Below are positions 1 through 27,412 of a stretch of DNA of 64,000 nt, piece by piece. The notes beneath the pieces are model-generated. The model was not told the origin of the DNA, searched no databases, and saw only the letters and a program-made list of their open reading frames with translations. The DNA lies in the NCBI GenBank assembly GCA_905221605.1, contig CAJNDS010001113.1, positions 1,655,723 through 1,719,722 on the forward strand. Reading direction: 5' to 3'. The translations under genes and the position numbers were made by a program. The first letter of the stretch is position 1, and each line of letters begins with the position of its first letter. This stretch comes from Symbiodinium natans. Taxonomy: Eukaryota; Sar; Dinophyceae; Suessiales; Symbiodiniaceae.

Positions 1-140
1 CTAAACCTTAAACCCCCAAGCCTAATCCCTACAGTATATCTAATTGAAGATATATAGATATAGATAGATATATATATATATAAAGGTTCTACAAACCCGA
101 TGAGTTGGGATGTTCTCCCTATAACTGAAGCTGAGCGCAG
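1..140. repeat. Degenerate telomere-like repeat and (TA)n
   Basis: C-strand telomere-like remnants, then a TA/GATA tract around 45-82. Positions 105-115 read TTGGGATGTTC, the terminal sequence of a small inverted-repeat family seen complete at 28745-28843. No gene is visible. Confidence 0.6.
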
Positions 141-16986
<16,846 letters not shown>

Positions 16987-18156
16987 CCCCTAAACACTAA
17001 ACCCTGAAGCATTTAGGGTTTAGGGTTTAGGGTTAGGGTTTAGGGTTTAGGGTTTTGGGTTTAGGGATTAGGAGTTTGGGGTTTAGGGCTTAGGAGTTTA
17101 GGAGTTCAGGGGTTCAGGGCTTCAATGCCCTGAAGTTTTTTCAGGGTATAGGGTTTAGGGGCTTTGGGAAGGAAGTCCCGTAAACCCTCAGCCCTAAATC
17201 CAAATCAAATCTCAAGGCCAAGGCCCACCCCCCGCCCCCCACCCCCCCACAGAAGGGGCGGCGCTTAAGCCCGTCGGCCTCTATGCAAGGTTGCTCGCCC
17301 GCCTCCAGCTCGGTAGCACCCACGATGGGCACCGGAGTAGGTTCTCCAAATAAGCCTACACCCCAAACAAAAATTCGGGAAGAGTACCCGAGGCCAGGGG
17401 GTCCCGGACCGCTCGCCGCAGCGTGCCCAGGGACCAGGGGGCCTCTGGCAGGTAGGGTGCCAAAAAGTGCGACTTTTCTAGCACACCGGATCCTCTGGGA
17501 CTGTTTTGGGTTGTAGGAGTTTCTGGAACCCCAATCCTGCCCCTGCTGTAATCCCCTGGAAGCAGTCTTTGGAAGTGGGCAGCTGACTTGACTTTAGGCC
17601 TAAACCCTAAACCCTAAACCCTAAACCCTAAACCCTAAACCCTAAACCCTAAACCCTAAACCCTAAACCCTAAACCCTAAACCCTAAACCCTAAACCCTA
17701 AACCCTAAACCCTAAACCCTAAACCCTAAACCCTAAACCCTAAACCCTAAACCCTAAACCCTAAACCCTAAACCCTAAACCCTAAACCGACCCTAAACCC
17801 TAAACCCTAAACCCTAAACCCTAGACCCTAAACCCTAAACCCTAAACCCTAAACCCTAAACCCTACACCCTAAACCCTAAACCCTAAACCATAAACCCTA
17901 AACCCTAAACCCTAAACCCTAAACCCTAAAAGGAATAGGTTTGGGTGGTGTTTGCCACCTGAGACGGCGTGGGGTGGGATAGAAAATGTTGAATCGCAGG
18001 GAGTCAGCATCCCAGCCTCCACAGCTTATGCGTCATTTCATAGCAAGCCCTAAACCCTAAACTCTAAACCCTAAACCCTAAACCCTAAACCTCCACTTAT
18101 GCCCTAAACTCAAAACCGTAAACCTCTTCAGTCCAATCCCGGACGAATCTTCCCAG
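16987..18156. repeat. Intergenic: arrays, unique spacer, dispersed repeat
   Basis: G-strand 17010-17160, unique GC-rich 17165-17595 (no family recognised; small frames on both strands), CCCTAAA 17600-17930. Sequence 17932-18048 is related to 52540-52700 (shared GGGTGGGA..AGAAA, GCATCCCA.CC.CCACAGC, CA..ATAGCAA), a dispersed repeat. Then degenerate C-strand to 18125. Confidence 0.65.
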
Positions 18157-19160
18157 GCGAAAAAACCAGCTCTTCCATCACTACTTGGCAGAGTCCCGAC
18201 GGATTGATTTAGGGTTTAGGGTTTAGGTTTGAGGGTTTAGGGTTTAGGGTTTAGGGGTTGGGGTTACACATGGTAAAGTTTGAGGGCCGAGAAGGGTTTA
18301 TGGCTTTCTAAGGCCTTTGCCCTGATCATCTTCGTCTGCTTTGGTTGTTTGTTTTGCTAAACTCGAACAAGATGGTAATTCAAGATCGCGGAAATCCCCA
18401 AGAGTCTCTAACCGTCTAAACCCCTCAACCCTAAAACGCGAAGCCCTAAACCCCCAAACCCCAAACCTAAACTAAACCCGAAAGAACCCTAAACCCTAAA
18501 CTCTAAACCCTAAACCCTAAGCCCTAAACCCTGAACCCTGAACCCTAAACCTTACACCCTAAAACCGAAACCTTAAGAGCCCCACACCCTAAACCTCTGA
18601 ACCCTAAACGCCAAACCCTAAACCCTAAACTCTACGCATGTTCCATATTTTGTGGGACTCTTCCAGGTAACGGTGATGCCTTTAACCTTCCAGATTTTAC
18701 TTCTTTGGTGGAATTTGGGCCTTGGGGGTTCGGGAGCCCCTCAACCCTAAGCCCTAAACCCTAAACCCCCTCAACCCGAGACCACTAACCTTCCAGGACT
18801 ATTTCGAATTTCAGCAATATCCATGTGTAAAAATGACTTCACTGGAGGCTGAGCCCTTAAGGCTGTACGGCCTACATGCCCAGAAACCAACCCTGGGGTT
18901 TAGGGTTTGGGTTTAGGGTTTAGGTTTAGGGTTTAGGGTTTAGGGTTTAGGGTTTAGGGTTTAGGGTTTAGGGTTTGGGGTTTGGGGTTTGGGGTTTGGG
19001 GTTTGGGGTTTGGGGTTTGGGGTTTGGGGTTTAGGGCCCCAAAGCCCTAGAATACTGTACCTCTTCTTGCCGGCGGAGCAGCATGGTCGGGCTTAGGGCA
19101 TCAGGTTCAGGTTCTGGGGCTCTGAGCGTCTCCCAAACCCTAAACCCTAAACCCTAAACC

Positions 19161-19213
<53 letters not shown>

Positions 19214-21470
19214 ACCCTAAACCCTAAACCCTAAACCCTAAACCCTCAACCCTCAACCCTTAACCCTAAACCCTAAACCACCTCCCAAACCTCAAGCCCT
19301 CTAAGGACCTCTACTACCGCCACCTCTGCCGCATCATCGCCCGGGATACTGCCTGGTCCTTTTGCTCGTATCTTGGCGGTTTAGGGTTTAGGGTTTAGGG
19401 TGGAGGGTTTGTAGGGTTTGTAGACTAGAGTTGAAGGGTTTACGTGGTCTGTCGGTTTTTTTTGGGGAGGTTTTTACGGTTTAGAGGGTTTACGGAGTTT
19501 ATAGAGCCTGTGGGATTTACAGAGTTTATAGAGGTTGTAGGATTTCTAGGGTTTATAGGGTTTGTAGGGTCTCTAGGGTTTTTAGGGTCTATGGGGATGA
19601 TAGGGTTTACCGGGTTTGTGGGGTTTGTATCTAAGGGTAGTGTCATGGGCCCTTATTCTGGTCCCTTACCTCCTCTAAAGGGTTCTGAAGTATGGGCCCT
19701 TGGGTTGTGTAGGGGTCCCCTTCTAGGGGGCCCTTACTAAGGGGCCATGCACTACCCTAGGACTACAGTGTTTGTAGGGTTCTTCTGGTTTAGGGTCAGG
19801 AAGCTTGACGAGAGCTGCCCCCCGAGCAACGGCGGGCACAAGAGTACCCCACAGATCCTAAGCCCTAAACCCTAAACCCTAAGCCCTAAACCCTAAACCC
19901 TAAACCCTAAGCCCTAAACCCTAAACCCTCAACCCTAAACCCTAGGTTTTAGGGTTTAGGGGTACCCTTCATGGGTTCCCCTACTTCCCCCCTCTATACT
20001 ACCCCCCCCCCCCCTGGTTCCCCCCACAATTCATTTCCCAAATAGAAGAGAATCCCCTTAAAGGGACCCCCAAAAAGTGTACCCCTATTTTCGGAAATTC
20101 TGATCAAGGGATGCTTGAAATTAAGGGGGGGTTCCAGGGAAGGGTGGTAGTAGGGAAACCTCTGAACCCTAGACTGCCCTAACCGCTGGGATCCTCAACC
20201 CCAAAACCGCAAAACCCCAAACCCTAAACCCTCAAAAACCCTAAAACCCCAAAAAACGAAACCCCAAACCCCAAACCCCAAACCCCAAACCCCAAACCCC
20301 AAACCCCTAAACCCTAAACCCTAAACCCTAAACCCTAAACCCTAAACCCTAAACCCTAAACCCTAAACCCTAAACCCTAAACCCTAAATCCCTAAACCCT
20401 GAACCCTAAAACCCTAAAACCCTAAACCCTAAACCCTAAACCCTGCTTGGGACCCACAGGCGCATGTGGCGCGCACGCCCGGCCGCGGCGATGCCGAAGC
20501 AGGGCATCTTCTGGATGCACTTCAAAGGCCGGTTTGGGGTTTAGGGTTTAGGGTTGAGGGTTTAGGGTTTAGGGTTTAGGGGGTTTAGGGGTTTAGGGGG
20601 TTTAGGGGTTTAGGGTTTTAGGGTTTTAGGGTTTAGGGTTTAGGGTTTAGGGTTTGGGGGGTTTAGGGGCTTTAGGGGTTTAGGGGTTTAGGGGGGGCTT
20701 CATGGCTACTCGAAAGGCCGCTGGTGGGGTTTTGGGCCTGCAGGTGTCTCTGGTTCATCCGGCTGCAGCGGGCTATCGGGCAGGGTTTAGGGTCTAGGGT
20801 TTAGGGTTCAGGGTTTAGGGTTTTGGGGTTTGGGGTTGAGGGTTTAGGGCTCAGGGTTTAGGGAGTATCTAAGAGTAGCTTCATAGTCCCAAAATATGGT
20901 CCTTTCTTTAAAGAGTTCTGAAGTATGGGCCGTTTTTGTGTGTAGGGTATATTGGGGTATATAAGGGGTCCCCTTGTAAGGGCCCATACTAAGGGCCATG
21001 AAGCTACCCGAAGAGTTTAGGGTTTCGCATCAACATGGGTTTAGGGTTTAGGGTTCAGGGTTTAGGGTTTAGGCACCGAAAGAGCGAATTCCAGGGTTGG
21101 ATGGTTGTTCGATAGCTAGGGGGGTGTTGAGGCACAAAAAATCAGGGGCTTTAGGGATGTAGCAGGTTTGTGGTTTTTAGGCTTAAAGAGCTCTACGGGC
21201 TCAGGGACTTGAGGTGTTATAGGGTTTTTTTTGGCAGCTACCTCCCAAACCCGAAGCCCGAAACCTTCAGCCCTAAACCCTAAACCCTAAACCCTAAACC
21301 CTAAACCCTAAACCCTAAACCCTAAACCCTAAACCCTAAACCCTAAACCCTAAACCCTAAACCCTAAACCCTAAACCCTCTGAGAAGATTCCTCAGCTCT
21401 TGGTTTTTTGCGCAGGCGATCAGATCCTGGACGAGGATGGATGAGTGAGCTTTGTGGTACTTTACTGTAA
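18157..21470 (+). CDS. Candidate spliced gene B, unknown product (C-terminal part)
   Basis: Islands 18157-18205, 18797-18897, 19306-19378, 20460-20531, 20744-20784 and 21416-21470 join in phase throughout and end in TAA at 21468, about 129 residues. Samples: NQLFHHYLAESRRI; DYFEFQQYPCVKMTSLEAEP; GDAEAGHLLDALQRP; SDPGRGWMSELCGTLL. The 18797 island is open in only one frame. Donors: GA at 18206 (GATTTAGGG), then GTTTAGGG or GTTTGGGG. Acceptors are mostly C/T-rich AG|G. Island 19306 has an alternative frame (DLYYRHLCRIIARD) that looks protein-like but does not keep phase with its neighbours. No family recognised; the 5' end is missing. Confidence 0.45.
18206..18796. repeat. Gene B intron with degenerate arrays
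   Basis: G-strand 18206-18265, unique 18270-18420, degenerate C-strand 18425-18630. A further island at 18640-18740 has an acceptor-like CTCTTCCAG and one open frame (NGDAFNLPDFTSLVEFGPW) but fits no neighbouring phase. Confidence 0.5.
18898..19305. repeat. Gene B intron: TTTAGGG/TTTGGGG then CCCTCAA
   Basis: GTTTAGGG at the donor, homogenised TTTGGGG copies 18968-19030, unique 19035-19130, then CCCTAAA/CCCTCAA 19138-19280. Confidence 0.75.
19627..19760. mobile_element. Inverted-repeat element, family M3 copy a
   Basis: Left end GTATCTAAGGGTAGTGTCAT, right end (inverted) ATGCACTACCCTAGG. The interior has GTTCTGAAGTATGGGCC and AGGGGTCCCCTT, shared with the copy at 20866-21010. Non-coding. 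Confidence 0.7.
19967..20165. mobile_element. Inverted-repeat element, family M6
   Basis: Left GGGTTCCCCTACTTCC, right inverted GGTAGTAGGGAAACC, with poly-C and a purine-rich middle. Single copy seen. MITE-like, non-coding. Confidence 0.5.
20785..21415. repeat. Gene B last intron with M3 copy b
   Basis: GTTTAGGG at the donor. Inverted-repeat element 20866-21010 (left GTATCTAAGAGTAGCTTCAT, right inverted ATGAAGCTACCC) is a second M3 copy. Unique 21075-21260, CCCTAAA 21265-21375, acceptor TTTTTTGCGCAG at 21415. Confidence 0.7.
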
Positions 21471-21566
21471 CTTTAGATTTTTAGGGGTTTAGGGTTTAGG
21501 GTTTAGGGTTTAGGGGGGTTTCTTATTAAGGCAGCTAAAAGTTTAATTTATAGCTACCCTCCTGAG

Positions 21567-24500
21567 TGCGGCCAAGTGAGCAGCAAGCTCGCCGTTCCCA
21601 TGTACATACGAGTGCCCTGGCGGCGCTGGAAGCCAAGGGTTTAGGGTTTAGGGTTTAGGGTTTAGGGTTTAGGGTTTAGGGTTTAGGGTTTAGGGTGAAC
21701 CCGAACCAGCAGTTCGGGTATGGGGTTTAGGATTCAGGGTGTTGGGTTTAGGGTTAAAGGCCATGAAAGCCCGAAACCCAAAAAGCCAAACCCCTCCCCC
21801 CCCCCCCCCCCCCCCAAACCCTAAACCCTAACCCCGAAACCCTAAACCCTAAACCCTGAACCCTGAACCCGAAACCCTAGACCCTTAAACCCTAAACCCT
21901 AAACCCTGAACCCTAAGCCCTAAACCCTGGACCCTAAACCCCTAAACCTAGCGACATCGAAGCAAAACCCTAAAAACCCAAGACCCCAGGGTTAAGGGTT
22001 TAGGGTTTAGGGTTTAGGGTTTGGGGTTTAGGGTTTAGGGTAAGGCCTGCGCAAACCCCTAATCGAAATTTCTTAGGCAGAATGCCTAATTTGCCATGCC
22101 CGGCTTGAATCCCCAAACCCTAAACCCCACACCCCAAACCCCAAACCCCAAACCCCAAACCCCAAACCCCAAACCCCAAACCCCAAACCCTAAACCCTAA
22201 ACCCTAAACCCTAAACCCGAAACCCCAAACCCTAAACCCTCAACCCTCAACCCTAAACCCGAAACCCTAAACCCTAAACCCTGGAGGGGGCGACTCAGCC
22301 GCCCAAAGAAGGCTTGTGCGAGATGTTTCTTCGCCGCCCGTTGCGAGTGCTTCTTGCAGATCCCTACACCCTATAGATCCGGTTTAGGGTTCAGGGTTCA
22401 GGGTTTACGGTTTAGGGTTTAGGGTTTAGGGTTTAGGGTTTAACCTACAAACGGTACAAACCCTATAAACCCTGCAAATACTACAAACTCTATAAACCTT
22501 ATAAGCCGTATACGCCCTACAACCCTGTAGACCCTCTACGCCCTATAAACTCTATAAACTCTATAAGCCCGATCACCGCCAAAAACCCTATAAACCCTAT
22601 AAACCCCATAAACCCCAAACCCTCTGAACACCAAACCCTATAAGCCGTAAACCTTAGAAACCCCATACACCCTGCAAAAACTCGTCTAAACCCTAAACCC
22701 TAAACCCTAAACCCTAAACCCTAAACCCTAAACCCTAAACCCTAAACCCTAAACCCTAAACCCTAAACCCTAAACCGCAGTTTCAGGGCCTACTCGGTGG
22801 TTCGTGGCGCTCAGGGCTTATGGGGTTTGTAGGGTTTATAGGATTTATGGGATTTATTGGGTTTATAGGGTTTGTAGGGTCTAGAGGGTCTAGAGAGTTT
22901 GTAGTTTTCAGGGTTTTGTAGATGTCCATATATCGGGGACTGGGCGAGCATGTACTTGGGTTAGAGCTGCAGCCATGTTTGTAGACCTAAACCCTAAACC
23001 CGAAACCCTAAACCCTAAACCCTAAACCCTAAACAATAAACCTTAGAGCCCGGAACCTCCAGGCAGCGGTTGGGTGCATGTTGGCCGAACAGATCCCGAT
23101 CCCCCCCCCCCCCCCCCCCCCCCGACGGGCGCCCCGCCGCCAAAGAGCGCGCAGAGCGCGAGCAAAAGAGAGTTTTGCTGCTAAGGCTGAGCAGCTGCTA
23201 AGCCCTAAGCCCTAAGCCCTAAGCCCTAAGCCCTAAGCCCTAAGCCCTAAGCCCTAAGCCCTAAGCCCTAAGCCCTAAGCCCTAAGCCCTAAGCCCTAAG
23301 CCCTAAGCCCTAAGCCCTAAACCCTAAACTACCCGAAGCCCTGCAGGGAGTTGAGGCTCTAGTCTTCCAAGGGTTTCAATTGGGCCGGGCAGCGCGCGTG
23401 GCTTTGGAGTTCGGGATTTTGGGGGTTTAGGGTTTAGGGTTTAGGGTTTAGGGTTTAGGGTTTAGGGTTTAGGGTTTAGGGTTCAGGGTTCAGGGTTTAC
23501 AGTTTACAGGGTTCAGGGTTCGGGGTTTAGGGTTTAGGGCTTGGCTTCGAGGCCCATCTGGGACGTGCGTTAGTGCAATGTACAGGTTGGAGTGTAAGGT
23601 TTTGCGATTTAGGGATTACTAGGACCCAGAGTAGGCCCTTGTTTCCTTTTTTCGGTGTTTAGGTTCCTTTTTAAGCCCCTTTGAGCCAAACATGGCACCC
23701 GTTTTATGTCTGGGTTACTCTTGGGCCTAGATGAGGCTTGGGGCAGGGCCGGGCATCAAAAAGGGTTCGGGACCGCTACTCTAGAACCCATACAGTGACA
23801 ATCCTCAGGGCGAGTACGGCAAGGTCTCTAGGGTCAACGTGTACCGTGGCTGACTACAAAGTCTGTGTAATCTTGCAACGTTCCCTTCGGAACTTTGATA
23901 CATTACTAGGTAGGCCCTTGGGACATCTTTCATCTTCCCTGATTGGGTTTAAGAGGATCACATTCAGGAATATGTTTCAGAGGGTTTTGAGGGCCCTCTG
24001 GTATGAGGCAGGGTTTATATTTCTGTTTTTTTGGTGAGTGTATAAAGCTTCCTTTTTGATATTGGTGACTGTATGCCTTGGGTGTCCTTTTGGGGGTACA
24101 AGAAATATAAACCCTGCCTCGACCATGACATGTCAAACTGGAAGCAGTGCGCGTTAAGCGTTGGGGTTTGCACTCTTGATATGCCCGTTCATGTGAGACA
24201 GATGTGGCCTCAATTTCAGGCTTGGATTTGTGAGCTCTTGTCCTTTTGGATGGCTCTTGAGCGCCAAAGAAACGGTAACCCTAACAGTAAAGACATCCTT
24301 CATGCTGAAGAGCCTCCGCCTATCTGCGACATTGATACCGGCACGGTTTTTCCCACTTGTGTCACTCCAACCCTCACGTCTGTGCTGCGTCTCAAGTGGG
24401 CTCCCTTCACTAGACGCACTGATTGGCAGAAATGGCAAGGTAACCTTCAGCAGTTTGCTGAAATGTTTCTCTTTTGGAGTGTCTGGTCTCCGCTGCCTGG

Positions 24501-27231
24501 TCGTGGCAGTACTTCCTGTACTTGGAATTATGCTTTTTGCTTATATCTTGAACTGATGGGTTCTAAATACCTTCCGTCCACTTATGATCAAGGCTGTAGT
24601 TTTGCTCAAGCTTGTTGGCGTTTTCGCACTCAAAGTTTTGCTCTCTGGGAGCGTTGTGGTCTCTCTCTTCGTCAGAATGCTGAGCTTGTCCGGCACATTG
24701 CTGCCCTTCCTCCTGATAAGGTCTGTCCGGCTGGTGCTCCTCCTGGCCTTTCCTGTGACATCTTCACGCAAGTCTGCAGTCTGTATTTGGATCATCGCAA
24801 TGCGAATCCATCTCAATACTGTGTTCTTGGGGTCAACATGTCTGATATTCAGCTTCCTAAGGCTACCGCGATTTCTCGGCAGAGTGAATTGTTCATCAAC
24901 TTTCGCTCTCGCATCCATGGCAAGGCTACTGTTGCTCCATGGATCTCGGTCGCTCCTACTGTGTTTGCTGTTGCCGAGGGCACGAAACAAGTTAACGGTA
25001 AAATTCTTGTTAAAGAATGTGGTGGCCTGGGGCAGTTTGATTTGGAGGTGATTCCTTCCGTTCCGCTCCCTCTTCTCCGTGAGGCATTTGGTGGTCGCCG
25101 TCCGCTTCGTACTGCTTGTGCGTTGCTCCACACCTGGCGTGATTTTTTGCAGCGTATTGATGCCTATTCTTCTGGCCACTTGCTTTCTACTTCTTCTTTT
25201 GATGACGTTTGGCGTTGTGCTTTCTGCGACCGTGATAGGAGTCAATGTCAGGCCAAATGTTCTTCTGCTGCCTGTCCTGGCCCATCTGACTCTGCGATCC
25301 TCGCTGCCATTCGTCTTCGTTGCCTTCGTCATTTGTCGTTGGCTGAGCTGTCATTTCACAGGCTGCAGTTTGCTGATGTTTCTGTCACTTTGGATGACTC
25401 TGGCCTGCCTAAGCTGGAGGCCATTGTTGAGTCTCTTGTGAATTCGGTGACGAATCTCACTTATGACGGTGTCGTTCAATTATGCAAGGATAATTGTCGC
25501 TCCCCTTCTGCTTTTTCCAAATGGTGGAAAGCTGTTCTTTCTAGGTGGAAATGTCTCATTGATCATTGGCAAAAGGGCAAGCACTTTGTTCTCCCTTTTG
25601 ATGTCACTGCTCGGGACGGTTTCTGTATAGCGTGCCAATTGAGATGTCCAAACTTTTCGAAGTTTCTCATCAACTTTCATCGGAGACAATGTGTTCCGCA
25701 TGCTCTCGTTTCACGTGTTAATGAAGTGCGCTCGGTCCTCTTGATGCTCGTGAAGGACTTGGAGCGGCTTCGTGGTGTGCTTTAGTTTTTCGCTTCTTGC
25801 TCGGACAGCTCTTCGGAGACTCCAGGGGTACAAGAAATATAAACCCCACTTCATATCCCTAAACCCTAAACCCTCAACCCTAAACCCCTAAACCCCTAAA
25901 CCCCTAAACCCCTAAACCCCTAAACCCCTAAACCCCTAAACCCCTAAACCCCTAAACCCCTAAACCCCTAACCCCCTAAACCCCTAAACCCCTAAACCCC
26001 TAAACCCCTAAACCCCTAAACCCCTAAACCCCTACACCCCTAAACCCCTAAACCCCTAAACCCCTAAACCCCTAAACCCCGAAACCCCGAAACCCCTAAA
26101 CCCCTAAACCCCTAAACCCCTAAACCCCTAAACCCCTAAACCCCTAAACCCCTAAACCCCTAAACCCCTAAACCCTAAACCCTAAACCCTAGGAAACCCA
26201 GCCGTTGAAGTTGGAGACTTTCCACGGTCACCTCCGACAGGTGCTGGCGGTCTTCAACGCCCCGAAGAAGGCTCCAGGGCTCAGGGTTTGCGGTTTAGGG
26301 GTTGAGGGTTGAATTCAGGGTTTAGGGGTTTAGGGGTTTAGGGGTTTAGGGGTTTAGGGGTTTAGGGGTTTTAGGGGTTTAGGGTTTTAGGGGTTTAGGG
26401 GTTTAGGGGTGTAGGGGTTTAGGGTTTAGGGTTTAATTCGGGGTGTAGGGTTTAGGGTTTAGGCCAGGGGGCCTAGGGCTCGTAGCCCTAAACAATAAAC
26501 CCTAAACCCTAAACCCTAAACCCGAAACCCTAAATCCTAAGGTTGTAACATACGTCAGCGATGGCCTCGTTTTTGTTAAGGTTTCTGAAGGAACGGAGGG
26601 ATCTAGGGGCTTCCTAAACCCCAAACCCTAAACCCTAAATCCTAAACCCTAACCCCTAAACCCGAAACCCTAAACCCTAAACCTAAGCCCTAAGCCCTAA
26701 ACCCTAAACCCTAAGCCCTAAGCCCTAAACCCTAAACCCTAAACCCTGAGTCGTACACAAGGGGAAGGGTGACCGTCTGCCAGTTTCAGGAGGTTGTGGT
26801 TTAGGGGTTTAGGGTTTAGGGGTTGTAGAGGTGTTTTGGGTCTAGAGGTTTAGGGTTTAGGCTTTAGGGTTTAGGGTTTAGGGTTTAGGGTTTTTTGTTT
26901 CAGGGTTCTAGGTCTACGTACACCAAAGCCTGACTTTGAAGTTTAGGGCCTGTCACGGGGGCTCAGGATTCTCAAGATAGGGCTTCGGTCGTAGGAGTCT
27001 CAATGTAGGGCTGAGGATTGTCAACGTGGGGCTTAGGTTTCTTCCTGTGGGAGTTTGGGGTGTAGCGCGAGGCTTCGCCCAAAAAACCCCAGTCCACCTG
27101 CCGAGATCGAAATGTACAACCTGGCGGCCGTGAACGCAGCACTCGAGGCCATCGAGATCTCGGCCGTAGCCTCGGTGACTGGGGGTTTCGGCGGCAGGGG
27201 GGGGGGCGGAGGGGTGACGCCGGAACCCTGA
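21567..27231 (+). CDS. Candidate spliced gene C, unknown product
   Basis: Islands 21567-21638, 22287-22381, 23347-23424, 26241-26278 and 27093-27231 (TGA at 27229) join in phase if the fourth uses a GC donor at 26279. Samples: SALAALEAK; DSAAQRRLVRDVSSPPVAS; GVEALVFQGFQLGRAARVAL; VLAVFNAPKKAPG; PPAEIEMYNLAAVNAALEAI, ending in a Gly-rich tail. Donors at 21639, 22382 and 23425 read GTTTAGGG. The fourth island could start earlier (26202), adding 13 in-frame residues. The orphan ORF at 24130-25785 lies in the intron 23425-26240. No family recognised. Confidence 0.45.
21639..22286. repeat. Gene C intron: opposed arrays
   Basis: GTTTAGGG array 21639-21696, unique 21700-21785, poly-C, C-strand 21813-21945, a short G-strand array 21990-22040, then CCCCAAA/CCCTAAA 22115-22280. 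Confidence 0.75.
22382..23346. repeat. Gene C intron: arrays and opposed CCCTATAAA/TTTATAGGG
   Basis: G-strand 22382-22440, degenerate CCCTATAAA 22450-22680, CCCTAAA 22685-22775, the inverse TTTATAGGG type 22800-22910, unique, poly-C 23098-23122, CCCTAAG 23198-23320. An island at 23071 (CTCCAG then AAVGCMLAEQIPI) could be a further exon, but its 3' end is unclear. Confidence 0.65.
23425..23999. repeat. TTTAGGG array and unique DNA before the orphan ORF
   Basis: Array 23425-23550, then about 430 bp of unique sequence without a convincing frame, leading to the inverted-repeat block at 24000. Confidence 0.6.
24000..24120. repeat. Inverted repeat at the 5' side of the orphan ORF
   Basis: GAGGCAGGGTTTATATTTCT at about 24005-24024 is the exact inverse of AGAAATATAAACCCTGCCTC at 24101-24120. 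The right half (GGGGTACAAGAAATATAAAC, from 24093) recurs in direct orientation at 25825 downstream of the ORF. The sequence between (GGTGAGTGTATA..TTGGGTGTCCTTTTGGGG) recurs at 27370-27435. Confidence 0.75.
24130..25785 (+). CDS. Orphan 552-residue ORF, probably element-borne
   Basis: Open from 24073; I prefer the ATG at 24130 (MSNWKQCALSV, 551-552 residues), because the first 19 codons lie in the repeat. Long, uninterrupted, with codon use rich in T-ending codons (TCT, CTT, GTT, GCT), unlike the C/G-ending FNIP genes. No known fold recognised. Two Cys-rich clusters: CAFCDRDRSQCQAKC near residue 380 of the longer form and CIACQLRC plus HRRQC near 517-545, possible zinc-binding sites. No signal peptide or membrane segment evident. 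Flanked by direct copies of GGGGTACAAGAAATATAAAC (24093, 25825) and by an inverted copy at 24005-24024, as expected of a mobile element. Could be an element-encoded protein or a retrogene. Lies within an intron of candidate gene C. Confidence 0.75.
   Translation: MSNWKQCALSVGVCTLDMPVHVRQMWPQFQAWICELLSFWMALERQRNGNPNSKDILHAEEPPPICDIDTGTVFPTCVTPTLTSVLRLKWAPFTRRTDWQKWQGNLQQFAEMFLFWSVWSPLPGRGSTSCTWNYAFCLYLELMGSKYLPSTYDQGCSFAQACWRFRTQSFALWERCGLSLRQNAELVRHIAALPPDKVCPAGAPPGLSCDIFTQVCSLYLDHRNANPSQYCVLGVNMSDIQLPKATAISRQSELFINFRSRIHGKATVAPWISVAPTVFAVAEGTKQVNGKILVKECGGLGQFDLEVIPSVPLPLLREAFGGRRPLRTACALLHTWRDFLQRIDAYSSGHLLSTSSFDDVWRCAFCDRDRSQCQAKCSSAACPGPSDSAILAAIRLRCLRHLSLAELSFHRLQFADVSVTLDDSGLPKLEAIVESLVNSVTNLTYDGVVQLCKDNCRSPSAFSKWWKAVLSRWKCLIDHWQKGKHFVLPFDVTARDGFCIACQLRCPNFSKFLINFHRRQCVPHALVSRVNEVRSVLLMLVKDLERLRGVL
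25786..26240. repeat. 3' flank of the orphan ORF, then CCCCTAAA array
   Basis: The direct repeat GGGGTACAAGAAATATAAAC at 25825, continuing AACCCCACTTCATATCC, is the inverted counterpart of 24000-24024. Then about 38 copies of an 8-bp variant CCCCTAAA (25880-26170). Acceptor CTCCGACAG at 26240. Confidence 0.85.
26279..27092. repeat. Gene C last intron
   Basis: TTTAGGGG array 26310-26430 (the inverse of the variant upstream), C-strand islands 26490-26545 and 26620-26750, G-strand 26800-26905, unique 26910-27080, acceptor AAAACCCCAG at 27092. A short open island at 26770-26802 does not fit the phase. Confidence 0.65.
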
Positions 27232-27381
27232 AGATTCTAAACCCTGAACTTTAAACCCTAAACCCGGCTTTAAGAACCCAGGGTTCTTAAAGTAGGGTTT
27301 AACCTTGTGTGTGCCTATGTGTAACAAGGTTCATAATACGTTTATTGGGGAGTGAGGGTTCCTTTTGAATATTGGTGAGTG

Positions 27382-27412
<31 letters not shown>

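Larger units (their letters stand above)
19379..20459. repeat. Gene B intron with two inverted-repeat elements
   Basis: G-rich degenerate sequence 19379-19630 (TTTATAGGGTTTG type), element M3 copy a, C-strand 19857-19945, element M6, then CCCCAAA/CCCTAAA 20220-20440. The open frames on both strands at 19440-19740 read repeat. Confidence 0.65.

Noticed and set aside
18640-18740. Extra exon with NGDAFNLPDF
   Set aside because: Protein-like but fits no phase with exons 18157 and 18797, and arrays on both sides are C-strand.
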